From Loktanella salsilacus (GTDB lineage Bacteria > Pseudomonadota > Alphaproteobacteria > Rhodobacterales > Rhodobacteraceae), in assembly GCF_900114485.1 (NCBI RefSeq), contig NZ_FOTF01000017.1:1-64000 (forward strand): DNA of 64,000 bases, in the 5' to 3' direction. This document shows, in pieces, positions 53,511 to 63,993 of the stretch. Numbering within the stretch: position 1 is the first letter of the stretch; every line of letters starts with the position of its first letter. The notes below the pieces were generated by a model. It was not told the origin of the DNA, made no database searches, and worked only from the letters and a program-made list of their open reading frames with translations. A program made the position numbers and the translations under genes.

Positions 53511-54347
53511 ATGGCCGAAAAGACGGGTGTGATGGCCGGGGTGATCGAGACGGTCAAAACAGTGGTATATGCGCTGCTGATTGCCGGTCTGTTCCGCACA
53601 ATTCTGTTCCAGCCCTTTTGGATTCCGTCGGGTTCCATGAAAGACACGCTGCTGATCGGAGACTTTTTGTTCGTGAACAAGATGGCCTACGGTTATTCCT
53701 ACGCGTCTTGCCCGTCGATCCTGATCCCTGCGCTGAATGTGGACATTGGCGCGGATGATTTCTGCGGTGCCTTCAAAGGCAAGACAGAGCGTCTGTTCGG
53801 CTCTGACCCAGAGCGCGGCGATGTTGTCGTGTTCCGTCACCCGGTCACCGGCCGCGATTTCATCAAGCGCCTGATTGGTTTGCCGGGCGATAAAATCCAG
53901 ATGAAAGACGGCCTGCTTTATATCAATGGCGAGGCTGTCAAAGTCGAAGATAACGGCATCTTTGTCGAAACCTATGCGCCGCAGGGGCCAGAACGATCGA
54001 TGCCTGCTTGTGCCAACGGTCCTGTTGGTCTTGATGCCGATTGCATTAAGGAAAGCAGCCGCGAGACGTTACCGAACGGCGTCAGCCATGACATTTTGAA
54101 CATTGGAAACCGGTCGCTGGATAACACTGGCATCTTTACCGTGCCTGCAGACAACTTCTTTTTCATGGGCGACAACCGCGATAATTCGACCGACAGCCGC
54201 GTACCACAGTCGCTGAATGGCGTGGGCTTTGTGCCGCGCGAAGATATCGTCGGCCGCGCGGATCGCGTCATCTTTTCCTCTGCGGGGGCGTCGATGCTGG
54301 CGTTCTGGACGTGGCGCAGCGATCGTTTCTTCAAGGGGATCGAGTGA
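53511..54347 (+). CDS. lepB: Signal peptidase I
   Basis: The 278-aa membrane enzyme has one N-terminal membrane helix, the catalytic Ser in [14 protein letters not shown] near 44, the catalytic Lys in [14 protein letters not shown] near 120, and [11 protein letters not shown] near 220. It removes signal peptides of exported proteins. The ATG at 53511 is used; an in-frame ATG six codons earlier is possible. Followed by rnc with an overlapping start. Confidence 0.95.
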   Translation: MAEKTGVMAGVIETVKTVVYALLIAGLFRTILFQPFWIPSGSMKDTLLIGDFLFVNKMAYGYSYASCPSILIPALNVDIGADDFCGAFKGKTERLFGSDPERGDVVVFRHPVTGRDFIKRLIGLPGDKIQMKDGLLYINGEAVKVEDNGIFVETYAPQGPERSMPACANGPVGLDADCIKESSRETLPNGVSHDILNIGNRSLDNTGIFTVPADNFFFMGDNRDNSTDSRVPQSLNGVGFVPREDIVGRADRVIFSSAGASMLAFWTWRSDRFFKGIE

Positions 54348-55024
54348 AGCTATCAGTACAATTGACGGGCTTTGCCGCCCGCGTGGGTCACGACTTTGCC
54401 GACCCAGCTCTTTTGGTGCGCGCGGTAACGCATTCCAGCATGTCGAGCGTGCACCGCGACGACAACCAGCGACTAGAGTTTTTGGGTGACCGAGTCCTTG
54501 GACTCGTGATTGCCGAAGCATTGTTGCAGGCTGATCCGGGCGCTGCCGAAGGGCTGCTTGCTCCGCGCTACAACGCCTTGGTGCGCCGCGAAACCTGCGC
54601 CGATGTAGCGCGGGAAATCGGGCTGGGCGAGGTGTTAAAGCTGGGCCGGTCTGAAATGCAATCCGGCGGGCGCCGCAAAGAAGCTTTGCTGGCTGATGCG
54701 ATGGAAGCGGTGATTGCTGCGGTTTACTACGACGCCGGCTATGATGCCGCGCGCAAAGTGATCCTAAAGCACTGGCAGCCGCGTGTTGGCAGCGTTGCCG
54801 CAGATGCGCGCGACGCCAAGACGGCGCTGCAAGAATGGGCGCAGGGGCGCGGTGCGCCGCCGCCGGTTTATACCGAAGTTGCGCGCACAGGACCGGATCA
54901 TCAGCCGGTTTTCACAATTCGTGTTACACTAGAGTCCGGCGAACATGCCGAGGCGACCGCCGGGGCCAAGCGGCAGGCGGAACAAGCAGCGGCGCAAGCC
55001 CTGCTCGAAAGGGTCGGACAATGA
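54344..55024 (+). CDS. rnc: Ribonuclease III
   Basis: The 226-aa enzyme has the RNase III signature [16 protein letters not shown] near 42, the second acidic site [17 protein letters not shown] near 110, and a C-terminal double-stranded RNA binding domain ([11 protein letters not shown] onwards). The GTG at 54344 overlaps the lepB stop (GTGA); the frame continues upstream inside lepB without family match. Confidence 0.95.
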   Translation: MKLSVQLTGFAARVGHDFADPALLVRAVTHSSMSSVHRDDNQRLEFLGDRVLGLVIAEALLQADPGAAEGLLAPRYNALVRRETCADVAREIGLGEVLKLGRSEMQSGGRRKEALLADAMEAVIAAVYYDAGYDAARKVILKHWQPRVGSVAADARDAKTALQEWAQGRGAPPPVYTEVARTGPDHQPVFTIRVTLESGEHAEATAGAKRQAEQAAAQALLERVGQ

Positions 55025-55935
55025 CGGACGAAACACGCGCAGGCTTTGTAGTCTTGATCGGAGAGCCGAACGCAGGCAAATCGACGCTGCTGAACCGTAT
55101 GGTCGGCGCGAAGGTCAGCATCGTGACCCACAAGGTCCAGACCACGCGCGCCCGTATTCGCGGGGTCGCCCAGGATGGCGCATCCCAGTTGGTCTTCGTC
55201 GACACGCCCGGTCTGTTCGCGCCAAAGCGCCGGCTTGACCGCGCGATGGTTGCCGCCGCTTGGGGCGGGGCTGGCGATGCGGATGTGGTCGTGCTGCTGA
55301 TCGAGGCAAACCGCGGTGTGACGGCGGGCGTCAAAGCAATTCTAGAGGTGCTTGCCACCCGCGTTGGTAAAGCCAAAGTCGCACTGGCGATCAACAAGAT
55401 CGACCGGGTCAAAACCGAAGCGCTGCTGCAGCTGTCGCAGCAGATGAACGAAACCTATGCTTTTGAAGAAACCTTTATGATCAGCGCAGAGCGCGGCCAC
55501 GGTTGCGACGCGCTGAAGCATTGGCTTGCAGGCGCGGTCCCTGCGGGGCCTTGGCTGTATCCGGACGACGAAATCTCTGACTCGCCGCTGCGCAACATTG
55601 CAGCCGAAATGACGCGCGAGAAACTGACACTGCGCCTGCATCAAGAACTGCCCTATCAGCTAACGGTCGAGACCGAAAACTGGGAAGAACGTCCCGATGG
55701 ATCTGCCAAGATCGACCAGTTGATTTATGTGATCCGCGACGGCCACAAGGGCATCGTGCTGGGCAATAAAGGCGAGACGATCAAAGCTGTCGGCCAGGCC
55801 GCCCGCATTGAGATGGAAGAGCTGCTGGGCCGCAAAGTCCACCTGTTCTTGCAGGTCAAGGTCCGCGCTAATTGGCTAGAAGACAAAGAGCGCTACGACG
55901 AAATGGGCCTGAACTTTAAAGACGGCGATGCCTGA
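55021..55935 (+). CDS. era: GTPase Era
   Basis: The 304-aa GTPase has G1 [10 protein letters not shown]2 TTRAR, G3 DTPGLF, G4 NKID and G5 SAERG, then a KH RNA-binding domain ([21 protein letters not shown]-like region). It assists 30S assembly. The ATG at 55021 overlaps the rnc stop. Confidence 0.96.
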   Translation: MTDETRAGFVVLIGEPNAGKSTLLNRMVGAKVSIVTHKVQTTRARIRGVAQDGASQLVFVDTPGLFAPKRRLDRAMVAAAWGGAGDADVVVLLIEANRGVTAGVKAILEVLATRVGKAKVALAINKIDRVKTEALLQLSQQMNETYAFEETFMISAERGHGCDALKHWLAGAVPAGPWLYPDDEISDSPLRNIAAEMTREKLTLRLHQELPYQLTVETENWEERPDGSAKIDQLIYVIRDGHKGIVLGNKGETIKAVGQAARIEMEELLGRKVHLFLQVKVRANWLEDKERYDEMGLNFKDGDA

Positions 55936-56263
55936 ACCGCGCCTGACGGCGGACATCTGGGTCAGCGCCTATCTGGCGCGGCTGCGGGTGATGGATATTC
56001 CAGCCTTTGTCGTCGCGCGCGGTGATTCCACGGCGGGGGCGGTGCTGGTCAAGCTGAATACGCTGGACGGGCAGGCGGTTGCCTTTAATCGGTCCTTTGA
56101 TTTGATGTCGGGCGACCGCGTCTGGGTCACGCTGGCGGATGGGGCAGAGGTCGATGTCGATGCCTCTATCGCGAAACAGCGCAGTTTTGACAGTGATCTT
56201 TGGGTGATCGAGGTGGAAGATCGACAAGGTCGCCATTTGCTGGATCAGCCGGGATTGACCTGA
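55928..56263 (+). CDS. DUF1491 protein
   Basis: The 111-aa protein (LTADIWVSAYLARLRVMDIPAFVV..GDSTAGAVLVKLN) is the DUF1491 family, found next to era and recO in alphaproteobacteria. No known activity. Overlaps era by eight bases. Confidence 0.88.
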   Translation: MPEPRLTADIWVSAYLARLRVMDIPAFVVARGDSTAGAVLVKLNTLDGQAVAFNRSFDLMSGDRVWVTLADGAEVDVDASIAKQRSFDSDLWVIEVEDRQGRHLLDQPGLT

Positions 56264-56285
56264 TTTGACGGGCGAGGTCAGCCAA

Positions 56286-56305
56286 GCCTCCGGCGGAGGT
56301 ATTTT
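56286..56305 (+). terminator. Compact hairpin GCCTCCGGCGGAGGTATTTT
   Basis: CCTCC pairs with GGAGG over a 3-base loop and is followed by TATTTT, 22 bp after the DUF1491 stop. A near copy is at 44978-44996. Confidence 0.55.
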
Positions 56306-56335
56306 AGACCAGAAGAAGTTGCTAGGATCGCGCCT

Positions 56336-57064
56336 ATGATCAGCTGGCAGGATGAAGGCGCAGTGCTGCGCGTGCGCCCGCATGGAGAGACCTCGGCGAT
56401 TGTCGAAGTCTTTACGATTGAACACGGGCGCCATGTCGGAGTCGTGCGCGGCGGGATCAGTCGTAAGATTGCGCCGTCGCTACAGCCCGGGGCACAGATC
56501 GCGGTAACGTGGAAAGCGCGGTTGGACGATCATCTGGGGTCATTCACGGTGGAGCCGCTGCGCAGCCGGGCCGTGAATGCGATGAGCGACCGCCTTGCAC
56601 TTGCAGGTTTGAATGCGGTCTGCGGGCTGCTTGCTGTCGTGCTGCCAGAACGCGAGGCGCATGGCGCGCTATATGCGCAAACCGTCCAGCTGTTGGATTT
56701 ACTCGGACAGACTGAGGTTTGGCCGCTGGCCTATCTGCGGTGGGAGCAGGCTCTGCTTGAGGATCTGGGCTTTGGCATGGATCTAAGCGCCTGCGCCGTG
56801 CGCGGCGTGAACGAGGATCTTGCTTTCGTTTCGCCGCGGTCAGGCCGCGCTGTGAGCCGAGAGGCGGCGGGTGAGTGGGCCGACCGCCTGCTGCTGCTAC
56901 CGCCGGTCTTAGCCGGAAAGGGTGACGCCACGACACCCGAGATCATCAAGGCTTTGGCGACGACCGGCTATTTTGTTGAGCATCGCCTGATACGGTCGCT
57001 GGATGCCGGGCGGGTGTTGCCTGCGCGGAACAGATTGTTGGATGCGATTCAGCGATCGGAATAA
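56336..57064 (+). CDS. recO: DNA repair protein RecO
   Basis: The 242-aa protein starts with an OB fold ([24 protein letters not shown], then [11 protein letters not shown]) and continues with the helical RecO domain, including [20 protein letters not shown] near 140. It loads RecA with RecR. No zinc-finger cysteine cluster is visible, as in some alphaproteobacteria. Confidence 0.94.
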   Translation: MISWQDEGAVLRVRPHGETSAIVEVFTIEHGRHVGVVRGGISRKIAPSLQPGAQIAVTWKARLDDHLGSFTVEPLRSRAVNAMSDRLALAGLNAVCGLLAVVLPEREAHGALYAQTVQLLDLLGQTEVWPLAYLRWEQALLEDLGFGMDLSACAVRGVNEDLAFVSPRSGRAVSREAAGEWADRLLLLPPVLAGKGDATTPEIIKALATTGYFVEHRLIRSLDAGRVLPARNRLLDAIQRSE

Positions 57065-57118
57065 CGCCAGCGGAACGATCATCGGGGCGGGCGTGTTGTG
57101 ACCAAAAGGAGGATCACC

Positions 57119-57613
57119 ATGCTTTCACCATTCATTCAGATTATTGTGCAATCCGTCGGGGCCATCGTTTTCGTCGTAGCGCTGACGCGGGTGTTTGGCT
57201 TGCGATCATTTTCCAAAATGTCTGGCTTCGACTTTGCCGTCACGGTCGCCATCGGCTCGGTCGTGGCGACGACAACGATGTCGACGACGACGCCGTTCTG
57301 GCAAGGTGCTTTGGCGCTGGCGACACTTTTTAGCGTGCAGTTTATCATTGCGCAGGCGCGGTCCCGGTTGAAGGGGCTGGTTGATGTCACTGACAACGAT
57401 CCGCTGCTGATCATGCGGGATGGTGAAATCTTGCATGACAACTTGCACCGCTCTGGCATGACGACGGGCGACCTAATCGGCAAGTTGCGCGAGGCGAACG
57501 CGCTGGAGTTTTCGCAGATCCGTGCCGTGGTATTCGAGCCGACGGGGGATGTTAGCGTGCTGCATGGTGACAAAATGGACGACAGATTGCTCGACGGCGT
57601 CCGGCAGGCATAA
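57119..57613 (+). CDS. DUF421 (YetF-like) membrane protein
   Basis: The 164-aa protein has three membrane helices followed by a soluble domain (LLIMRDGEILHDNLHRSGMTTGDLIGKLRE..), the layout of DUF421. The ATG at 57119 follows AGGAGG. Function unknown; some relatives are important in spore or envelope biology. Confidence 0.9.
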   Translation: MLSPFIQIIVQSVGAIVFVVALTRVFGLRSFSKMSGFDFAVTVAIGSVVATTTMSTTTPFWQGALALATLFSVQFIIAQARSRLKGLVDVTDNDPLLIMRDGEILHDNLHRSGMTTGDLIGKLREANALEFSQIRAVVFEPTGDVSVLHGDKMDDRLLDGVRQA

Positions 57614-57694
57614 TCGACACGCGATGTCGCGTTTGGCAAAGCGCAGCGTGCGGGGCGCTGTCACAGGCAAGGGGTCCAACAAGGTTCTCGCGCT

Positions 57695-58906
57695 ATGATT
57701 GCGCCTCGCGCTCCGCTTTACCTGACCCACGCACCGACGCCCAAGATCAGCGATTTCGCCCGTCTGGCCGCGTTAGAGGCGTGCATCCGCGCGACGTTGT
57801 TGTCGGTCATGCCGCTTGTCATCTATCGCGCCTACGGCGATGCGGCGGTGGTCAGCCGGATTTATCTGTGCGTCGGCATAGGGTCGATGTTTTTCGGGCT
57901 GATGGTGCCCTTCGCGGCGCGCTATATTCCGCGCCGCTGGATGCTGACACTGGCCTGCGGGTTCTACCTTGCGGGTATCATGATGGCGCTGTTTGGCGGT
58001 GCGCAGGGTAAAGCGCTTGTGCTGCTGTTCAACGCCGTCGGCACGGTAACCTTTACCATCTGCCTGAACGCCTACGTCCTCGACTACATCAACCGGATCG
58101 AGCTGAGCCGCAATGAAGCGATGCGCATGGTCTATAGCGCTGTCCCGTGGAGCGTCGGGCCGATCCTTGGGGTGACGCTGCTGAACTGGTGGGAGCCAGC
58201 GCCGTTCATTTTGGCTGGCATCTTTGCGCTGGTTCTGGCGGCAGAGTTTTGGCGATTGCGGCTTGGGAACGGGCGGCAGATCGCGCGGGCGCGGGCACCT
58301 GCGCCTAATCCACTGGCGTATCTGGGGCGATTTGCCGCGCAGCCGCGGCTGATTGCGGGCTGGTTCTTTGCCGTCATGCGGTCTTGCGGGTGGTGGGTCT
58401 ATATCGTCTATCTGCCGATCTTTTGCATCGAAGCGGGGCTTGGCGACAAGGTCGCGGCGATCGCGTTGAGCCTGAGCAACGGGCTGTTATTCACGACGCC
58501 GCTGATGCTGCGCAGGGTCAGGCGGATCGGGGTACGGCGTAGCGTGCGTTTGGGCTTTGCCGTCTCGTCCAGTCTGTTCATGGTGGGCTTTTTATTGTCA
58601 GGCTGGCCGTGGCTGACGGTGGCCAGCATCATGGTTGGGTCTGTTGCACTGGTTCTGCTCGACGTTTGCGGTGGCTTGCCGTTCCTGATGGCGGTGCGCC
58701 CGGCCGAGCGGACAGAGATGGTGGCCGTCTATGCGACCTTCCGCGACGCATCGGGGATCACGACGCCTGCCGTGGCCTCGATGATCTTGTTGGTCGCCCC
58801 GGTGGCGGGGATATTTGCGGCGTGCGGCATTGGATTGGCAGCCGGCTACATCGTAGCCGGCAACCTGCATCCGCGTTTGGGATTGCCCCGCGCGCAGCCA
58901 GCTTAG
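57695..58906 (+). CDS. Major facilitator superfamily transporter
   Basis: The 403-aa protein has about twelve membrane segments in two halves, with an MFS-like charged loop after the second segment (AARYIPRRWM). Substrate is unknown. It ends four bases into the convergent mcd gene. Confidence 0.85.
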   Translation: MIAPRAPLYLTHAPTPKISDFARLAALEACIRATLLSVMPLVIYRAYGDAAVVSRIYLCVGIGSMFFGLMVPFAARYIPRRWMLTLACGFYLAGIMMALFGGAQGKALVLLFNAVGTVTFTICLNAYVLDYINRIELSRNEAMRMVYSAVPWSVGPILGVTLLNWWEPAPFILAGIFALVLAAEFWRLRLGNGRQIARARAPAPNPLAYLGRFAAQPRLIAGWFFAVMRSCGWWVYIVYLPIFCIEAGLGDKVAAIALSLSNGLLFTTPLMLRRVRRIGVRRSVRLGFAVSSSLFMVGFLLSGWPWLTVASIMVGSVALVLLDVCGGLPFLMAVRPAERTEMVAVYATFRDASGITTPAVASMILLVAPVAGIFAACGIGLAAGYIVAGNLHPRLGLPRAQPA

Positions 58907-60585
58907 TCCAAAAGGCGGCGGGCGATCACTTGCGCCTGAATTTCGGCGGCGCCTTCAAAGATGTTCAGAATGCGCGCGTCGCACAGGATGCGGCTGATTT
59001 TGTATTCCAGCGCAAACCCGTTGCCGCCGTGAATCTGCAGCGCATTGTCGGCGCAGGCCCATGCGACGCGGGCACCCAACAGCTTTGCCATCCCGGCCTC
59101 TAGGTCGCAACGGCGGCCTTCGTCTTTTTCGTGGGCGCTGAAATAGGTCAGCTGGCGGGCAACCATGATCTCGACCGCCATCATCGCCAGCTTGCCGGAC
59201 ACGCGGGGAAAGTCGATCAGCGATTTGCCGAATTGCTTGCGGTCTTGTGCGTATTTCATGCCTTCATCAAGGGCAGATTGCGCCACGCCAATCGCACGGG
59301 CGGCCGTCTGGATGCGGGCGGATTCAAAGGTTTGCATCAGCTGCTTGAATCCCTTGCCCGTCTGCCCACCGAGCAGGTTTTCGCCCTTCACTGCAAAGCC
59401 GTCAAAGGCCAGTTCGTATTCTTTCATGCCGCGATAACCGAGGACTTCGATCTCTCCTCCGGTGATGCCGGGATCGGGAAAGGGGGCTTCATCGGTGCCT
59501 GGGGTCTTTTCGGCCAGAAACATCGACAAACCGCGATAGTCGGTGGTGTCCGGCTCGGTCCGAGCCAAAACGGTCATCACGTGGGTGCGGGCGGCGTGGG
59601 TGATCCAGGTCTTATTGCCGGTGATCTGCCAGTCGTCGCCGTCTGGCACAGCACGGGTGCGCAAAGCGCCCAGATCAGAGCCTGTGTTTGGTTCGGTAAA
59701 GACCGCCGTGGGCAGGATTTCACCGCTGGCCAGTTTCGGCAACCAGTGGGTTTTCTGGTCGTCCGTGCCGCCGCATAGGATCAGCTCTGCCGCGATTTCG
59801 GACCGGGTGCCGAGCGATCCGACACCGATATAGCCGCGCGACAATTCTTCTGACACGACGCACATGGCGGATTTCGACAGGCCGAAGCCGCCAAAGTCCT
59901 CTGGAATGGTCAGGCCGAAGACGCCCATCTCGGCCATCTCGTCGATGATCGCCATCGGGATCAGCTCGTCCTTCAGGTGCCAGTCGTGGGCGAAGGGTTC
60001 GACTTTTTCCCGGCTAAAGCGGCGGAACTGATCGCGGATCATCTCAAGCTCTGCGTCCAGACCCGATGCGCCGACTGTCAGCTCCGCGGCGCGGTCCTGC
60101 ATCAGCTGCGCCAGCTTTGAGCGGGCCGCTTGCGTATTGCCGCGTGCCATCAAGGCGGCGGGGGCGGGGGCGTTCAGCGGCGCAAGCTCTGCTGGGGTCA
60201 GGCTAAGGTCGGCGGCACGCACGACCTCTGTTTGGTTCATCTGGATACCGCCAGCGATCTGGGACAGGTATTCGCCAAAGGCGATCTGCAGGATCAACGC
60301 TTCGACCTCGCTAAAGCGGTTATCAGTGGTCAAGCGGTCGGCCCAAGACTGCATTTGCTGCAAGGCCTGGGCATATGTCGCCAGCCAAGCAAGCCCATGC
60401 GCGGCGGTCTGGTGCTGTTCAATTAACTGCGCAGAGATACGGCCATTTTCGGTAACAAGTCCGGCGACGGCGGATTTGGCGCTGTCTGTAATCGCCAGAA
60501 CGGGTGCAAGCGCTGATCTGGTCAGATCGGTCAGGTTCGCCAGAATTACAGTGTCTGTCATGGGGCCTGCTCCGTCGTGTGCCAT
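58903..60585 (-). CDS. mcd: (2S)-methylsuccinyl-CoA dehydrogenase, probable
   Basis: The 560-aa acyl-CoA dehydrogenase has an N-terminal extension of about 170 residues before the ordinary domain (MIRDQFRRFSREKVEPFA). Classical motifs follow: FTEPNTGSDLGA, TYFSAHEKDEGRR and QIHGGNGFALEY. This extension is characteristic of Mcd of the ethylmalonyl-CoA pathway, which assimilates acetate in bacteria lacking isocitrate lyase. The ATG at 60585 (MAHDGAGP) has GAGGA upstream; MTDTVIL at 60561 is an alternative. Other long acyl-CoA dehydrogenases cannot be fully excluded. Confidence 0.85.
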   Translation of the reverse strand: MAHDGAGPMTDTVILANLTDLTRSALAPVLAITDSAKSAVAGLVTENGRISAQLIEQHQTAAHGLAWLATYAQALQQMQSWADRLTTDNRFSEVEALILQIAFGEYLSQIAGGIQMNQTEVVRAADLSLTPAELAPLNAPAPAALMARGNTQAARSKLAQLMQDRAAELTVGASGLDAELEMIRDQFRRFSREKVEPFAHDWHLKDELIPMAIIDEMAEMGVFGLTIPEDFGGFGLSKSAMCVVSEELSRGYIGVGSLGTRSEIAAELILCGGTDDQKTHWLPKLASGEILPTAVFTEPNTGSDLGALRTRAVPDGDDWQITGNKTWITHAARTHVMTVLARTEPDTTDYRGLSMFLAEKTPGTDEAPFPDPGITGGEIEVLGYRGMKEYELAFDGFAVKGENLLGGQTGKGFKQLMQTFESARIQTAARAIGVAQSALDEGMKYAQDRKQFGKSLIDFPRVSGKLAMMAVEIMVARQLTYFSAHEKDEGRRCDLEAGMAKLLGARVAWACADNALQIHGGNGFALEYKISRILCDARILNIFEGAAEIQAQVIARRLLD

Positions 60586-60735
60586 CAGCTTGTCCTCGTT
60601 ATGTTGCAGTTGCACGGATAATACGTTTGCACTTGCAGCGCAATATTGATGCGCAATTATGTCAATAATAATACGAAAATGTCGCGGTTGATTTGCGTGG
60701 CGCTTGGGTTACGGATCGCGCAATGTGCCGCCAAT

Positions 60736-61506
60736 ATGACTGATATCCTCGCTGTAATCCCGCTTCATCTTGTCCTTTTTGCCTGTCTGGTGACGCTGCT
60801 TGGCGGCTTTATCAAAGGGGCAGTCGGCTTTGCGATGCCACTGATCATGATCAGTGGTATGGGCATCCTGATTGATCCGCAGCTTGTTGTCGCGGGAATC
60901 ATCTTGCCGATTCTTGTTAGCAACGGATGGCAGATTGCTCGCTCTGGCCTTGGCCCTGCGCGGGCGGCGGTTGCAGAACACTGGCGTTATCTGCTGATTG
61001 TCTGCGTGATGATCCTTGTGTCGGCGCAGTTCCTGACGTCGATATCCGCCGATACGATGTTCGTGATCCTTGGTGTGCCGGTTGTCGCGCTCTGTGCAGT
61101 GCAGCTCCTTGGCTGGCAGCCCACGATCCCGGGGCATTTGCGCAGACCCTTTGAGTGGGGCGCGGGATTAGCTGCAGGTACGCTTGGCGGACTTGCCGGG
61201 ACATGGGGACCGCCGACGGTGCTGTATCTGCTGGCGTTGCGCACGCCGCGGGCAAAGCAGATGGCTGTGCAGGGCGTTATCTATGGCCTTGGTTCTGTGA
61301 TGCTTTTCCTGGGTCACCTGAAATCGGGTGTGTTGAACGCGCATACGTGGCAGCTGTCAGCGCTGCTGGTCGTGCCTGCCGTGATCGGAATGTGGGCCGG
61401 ATTCCGCCTGGGTGATCGTTTTAATCAAGAGATGTTCCGCAAGGTGACGCTGCTGGTTTTGATCGTGGCAGGAATTAACCTGATCCGTCGCGGATTGATG
61501 GGCTGA
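60736..61506 (+). CDS. TauE/SafE family membrane transporter
   Basis: The 256-aa protein has seven to eight membrane segments and the two family repeats GGFIKGAVGFAMPLIMI and GGLAGTWGPPTVLYLLAL. Members export sulfite, sulfoacetate or related anions. The ATG at 60736 gives the usual start; a longer frame adds 30 non-matching residues. Confidence 0.88.
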   Translation: MTDILAVIPLHLVLFACLVTLLGGFIKGAVGFAMPLIMISGMGILIDPQLVVAGIILPILVSNGWQIARSGLGPARAAVAEHWRYLLIVCVMILVSAQFLTSISADTMFVILGVPVVALCAVQLLGWQPTIPGHLRRPFEWGAGLAAGTLGGLAGTWGPPTVLYLLALRTPRAKQMAVQGVIYGLGSVMLFLGHLKSGVLNAHTWQLSALLVVPAVIGMWAGFRLGDRFNQEMFRKVTLLVLIVAGINLIRRGLMG

Positions 61507-61507
61507 C

Positions 61508-62041
61508 TTAAGACAGCAGCTCTTCAAACCCGCAGATACGGGCCAGTTCGGGCGCATCCTTTGGGGCAACGACGTCAAACGTGGTGCGATACAAAATCTC
61601 GCCATTTTTGACCGCTTCCATTTCCCACGTGCCCTGCACCAGTTCGTAGGCGAAATCGAATTGGTAGAACGTCAGCGACGGCGTGCCGCCATCAATTCGC
61701 GTAAGGAAGCTTTGCTGCGTTGCGCCGTCCTTGCCCATCGGCGGGTGGGTGACGGTCATCGTGACGTCGGACAAGCCCAATATGTCGGCGGTCAAGGTTT
61801 TTACACCGAACCCAATCCCCAGCACGGCCGGCACGCGGCGCGACATGGACACGAATGGCGGATCTTCGTTGACCAGATGGGTGACGCCCGCAACGGTGCC
61901 GGGCGCGGGTGCATCGCCGACAGAGGGCGGCGGGCAGATGACGCCGCTTTCCAACGCGCCAATCGCAGGGCTGACGAAGGTGTCAGGCGCAGCGCATACG
62001 GGCGTTGCAAGCAGGATTGATATGAAAAGGGTCAGGCGCAT
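61508..62041 (-). CDS. Secreted DUF3859-like protein
   Basis: The 177-aa protein has a signal peptide (MRLTLFISILLATPVCAAPDT) and a beta-rich body with VMTVTHPPM-like and GTWEMEAVKNGEILYRTTFDVV segments, resembling DUF3859. It should be periplasmic. Function unknown. Confidence 0.75.
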   Translation of the reverse strand: MRLTLFISILLATPVCAAPDTFVSPAIGALESGVICPPPSVGDAPAPGTVAGVTHLVNEDPPFVSMSRRVPAVLGIGFGVKTLTADILGLSDVTMTVTHPPMGKDGATQQSFLTRIDGGTPSLTFYQFDFAYELVQGTWEMEAVKNGEILYRTTFDVVAPKDAPELARICGFEELLS

Positions 62042-62101
62042 GGCCTGACCCTAATCAATTTAGCGGCGCTGAACAGGCACCATTTCAAAAGGCAGCGCCC
62101 C

Positions 62102-63700
62102 TTAGCCGATCGCGGCTGCCTTGACGTCTTCGTCAATGAACGGGACGTATTTGGCAAAGTTGTCCGAGAACATCTGCACCAGCTTGGCCGCTTGCGCATC
62201 GTATGCAGTTGGGTCGGCCCACGTATCGCGCGGGTTCAGCAAGACCGTATCGACGCCTTCGCAGGCTACGGGCACGTCAAAGCCAAAGTTCGGATCCTTG
62301 CGGAAGCTTTCTTCAGCCAGGCTGCCGTCAAGTGCGGCGGTCAGCAGCGCGCGGGTTGCCTTGATCGGCATCCGCGAGCCTGTGCCGTAGGCCCCGCCGG
62401 TCCAGCCGGTGTTGACCAACCAGCAGGTGGCACCGTGGGTCGCGATCTTTTCCTGCAACAGCTTGCCGTAGACTTCTGGCCGACGCGGCATGAAGGGCGC
62501 GCCAAAGCAGGTGGAAAACGTCGGCTCTGGCTCTGTCACACCGCGTTCGGTGCCAGCGACCTTGGATGTGAAGCCGGACAGGAAGTGATACATCGCTTGC
62601 GCTGGTGTCAGGCGGCTGATCGGTGGCAGCACACCAAAGGCATCGCAGGTCAGCATGATGATGTTTTTAGGGTGACCACCAAGCGCGGTGTCCGACGCAT
62701 TAGAGATGTAATCGAGCGGGTAAGCGCAGCGCATGTTTGCGGTCAGGCTAGTGTCGTCAAAGTCGAGTTCCAGCGTGTCCGGGTCGTGTACCATGTTTTC
62801 GATGACCGTGTGCGGCATCGCGCAGGTGGCGTAGATTTCTGGCTCTGCCTCTGCCCGCAGGTTGATCGTCTTGGCGTAGCAGCCACCTTCAAAGTTAAAG
62901 ACGCCGCGATCGGACCAGCCATGTTCATCGTCGCCGATCAGCGTCCGGGCCGGGTCGGCGGACAATGTTGTCTTGCCCGTGCCAGACAGGCCAAAAAATA
63001 CGGCCGTATCAACAGGGTTCCCTGTCGCGTGATTAGCTGAGCAGTGCATCGGCATGATGCCTTTATCGGGCAGCAAGTAATTTAAAAGCGTAAAGACCGA
63101 CTTCTTATTTTCGCCAGCATATTCTGTGCCGCCGATCAGGATCAGCTTTTTCGCAAAGTTCAGCGCGATGACGGTCTCGCTTCGGCAGCCATGCTTGGCT
63201 GGGTCGGCTTTGAAGCTGGGAACGTTGATGATGGTGAATTCTGGCGCAAAGCTGCTCAGTTCAGAATGCTCTGGCCGGCGCAGCAGGTGACGGATGAACA
63301 GGCCGTGCCATGCGAGTTCTGTCACGACGCGCACATCCAAGCGGTACGCAGGGTCCGCGCCGCCGAACAGGTCCTGCACATAGGCCGTGCCGCCGTTCAT
63401 GTGCGCCAGCATATCGGCGTAAAGCGTGTCGAACTTGGCCGGGTCCATAGGCGGGTTGTTGTCCCACCAGATCGTGTCTTCGACCTCTGGCGTGCGTACA
63501 ACGAACTTGTCTTTTGGCGACCGGCCCGTGTGTTTGCCGGTGGTCACAAGGAAAGTGCCGCCCTTGCCGTTGATGCCTTCACCATTCGCAACAGCGGCGG
63601 TCTGAAGGTCGGCGGCGGACATGTTATAATAGACAGCGCCCAGTCCGGTGATGCCTTGGTTTTCAAGTTTCATCGCGGGGTTGACCGTTCCGTGGTCCAT
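62102..63700 (-). CDS. pckA: Phosphoenolpyruvate carboxykinase (ATP)
   Basis: The 532-aa enzyme makes PEP from oxaloacetate in gluconeogenesis. Motifs: [14 protein letters not shown] near 45, the P-loop [16 protein letters not shown] near 235, [24 protein letters not shown] with catalytic Asp residues, and [15 protein letters not shown]. The ATG at 63700 follows AAGGAG. Two direct repeats upstream probably bind a regulator. Confidence 0.97.
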   Translation of the reverse strand: MDHGTVNPAMKLENQGITGLGAVYYNMSAADLQTAAVANGEGINGKGGTFLVTTGKHTGRSPKDKFVVRTPEVEDTIWWDNNPPMDPAKFDTLYADMLAHMNGGTAYVQDLFGGADPAYRLDVRVVTELAWHGLFIRHLLRRPEHSELSSFAPEFTIINVPSFKADPAKHGCRSETVIALNFAKKLILIGGTEYAGENKKSVFTLLNYLLPDKGIMPMHCSANHATGNPVDTAVFFGLSGTGKTTLSADPARTLIGDDEHGWSDRGVFNFEGGCYAKTINLRAEAEPEIYATCAMPHTVIENMVHDPDTLELDFDDTSLTANMRCAYPLDYISNASDTALGGHPKNIIMLTCDAFGVLPPISRLTPAQAMYHFLSGFTSKVAGTERGVTEPEPTFSTCFGAPFMPRRPEVYGKLLQEKIATHGATCWLVNTGWTGGAYGTGSRMPIKATRALLTAALDGSLAEESFRKDPNFGFDVPVACEGVDTVLLNPRDTWADPTAYDAQAAKLVQMFSDNFAKYVPFIDEDVKAAAIG

Positions 63701-63785
63701 GGGTGCGCTCCTTGGGGTTTGTGGCCTCTTTGGCTGACCCCTCTTAGCACCATGCTTTTGCGACCGAACAGACCGGAATTGCGAC

Positions 63786-63837
63786 GTTAGCGCAACCAGC
63801 GACATGTTAGCGCAACCAAGGCGGCGTCTTGCGCAAC
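63786..63837. promoter_or_regulatory. Direct repeats GTTAGCGCAACCA upstream of pckA
   Basis: GTTAGCGCAACCA occurs at 63786-63798 and 63806-63818, 20 bp apart, and TTGCGCAAC at 63829-63837. The core GTTAGCGCAAC is a near palindrome that resembles LacI-family operators used for central carbon control in this group. It lies between divergent genes. Confidence 0.6.
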
Positions 63838-63993
63838 TTTGTGACCCATTAGCCATTCCTTTGCGTTTTGTGCCGCAAATAAGGCACGGATCAGCGCTTG
63901 ATTCGCGATAGAGGGTTGATTCGCTATGGCAAAAGCATGAAAGATTCTGGGAAAAGCAGTTAATAACAACAATCGAGCAGTAGGGGAAAACCC

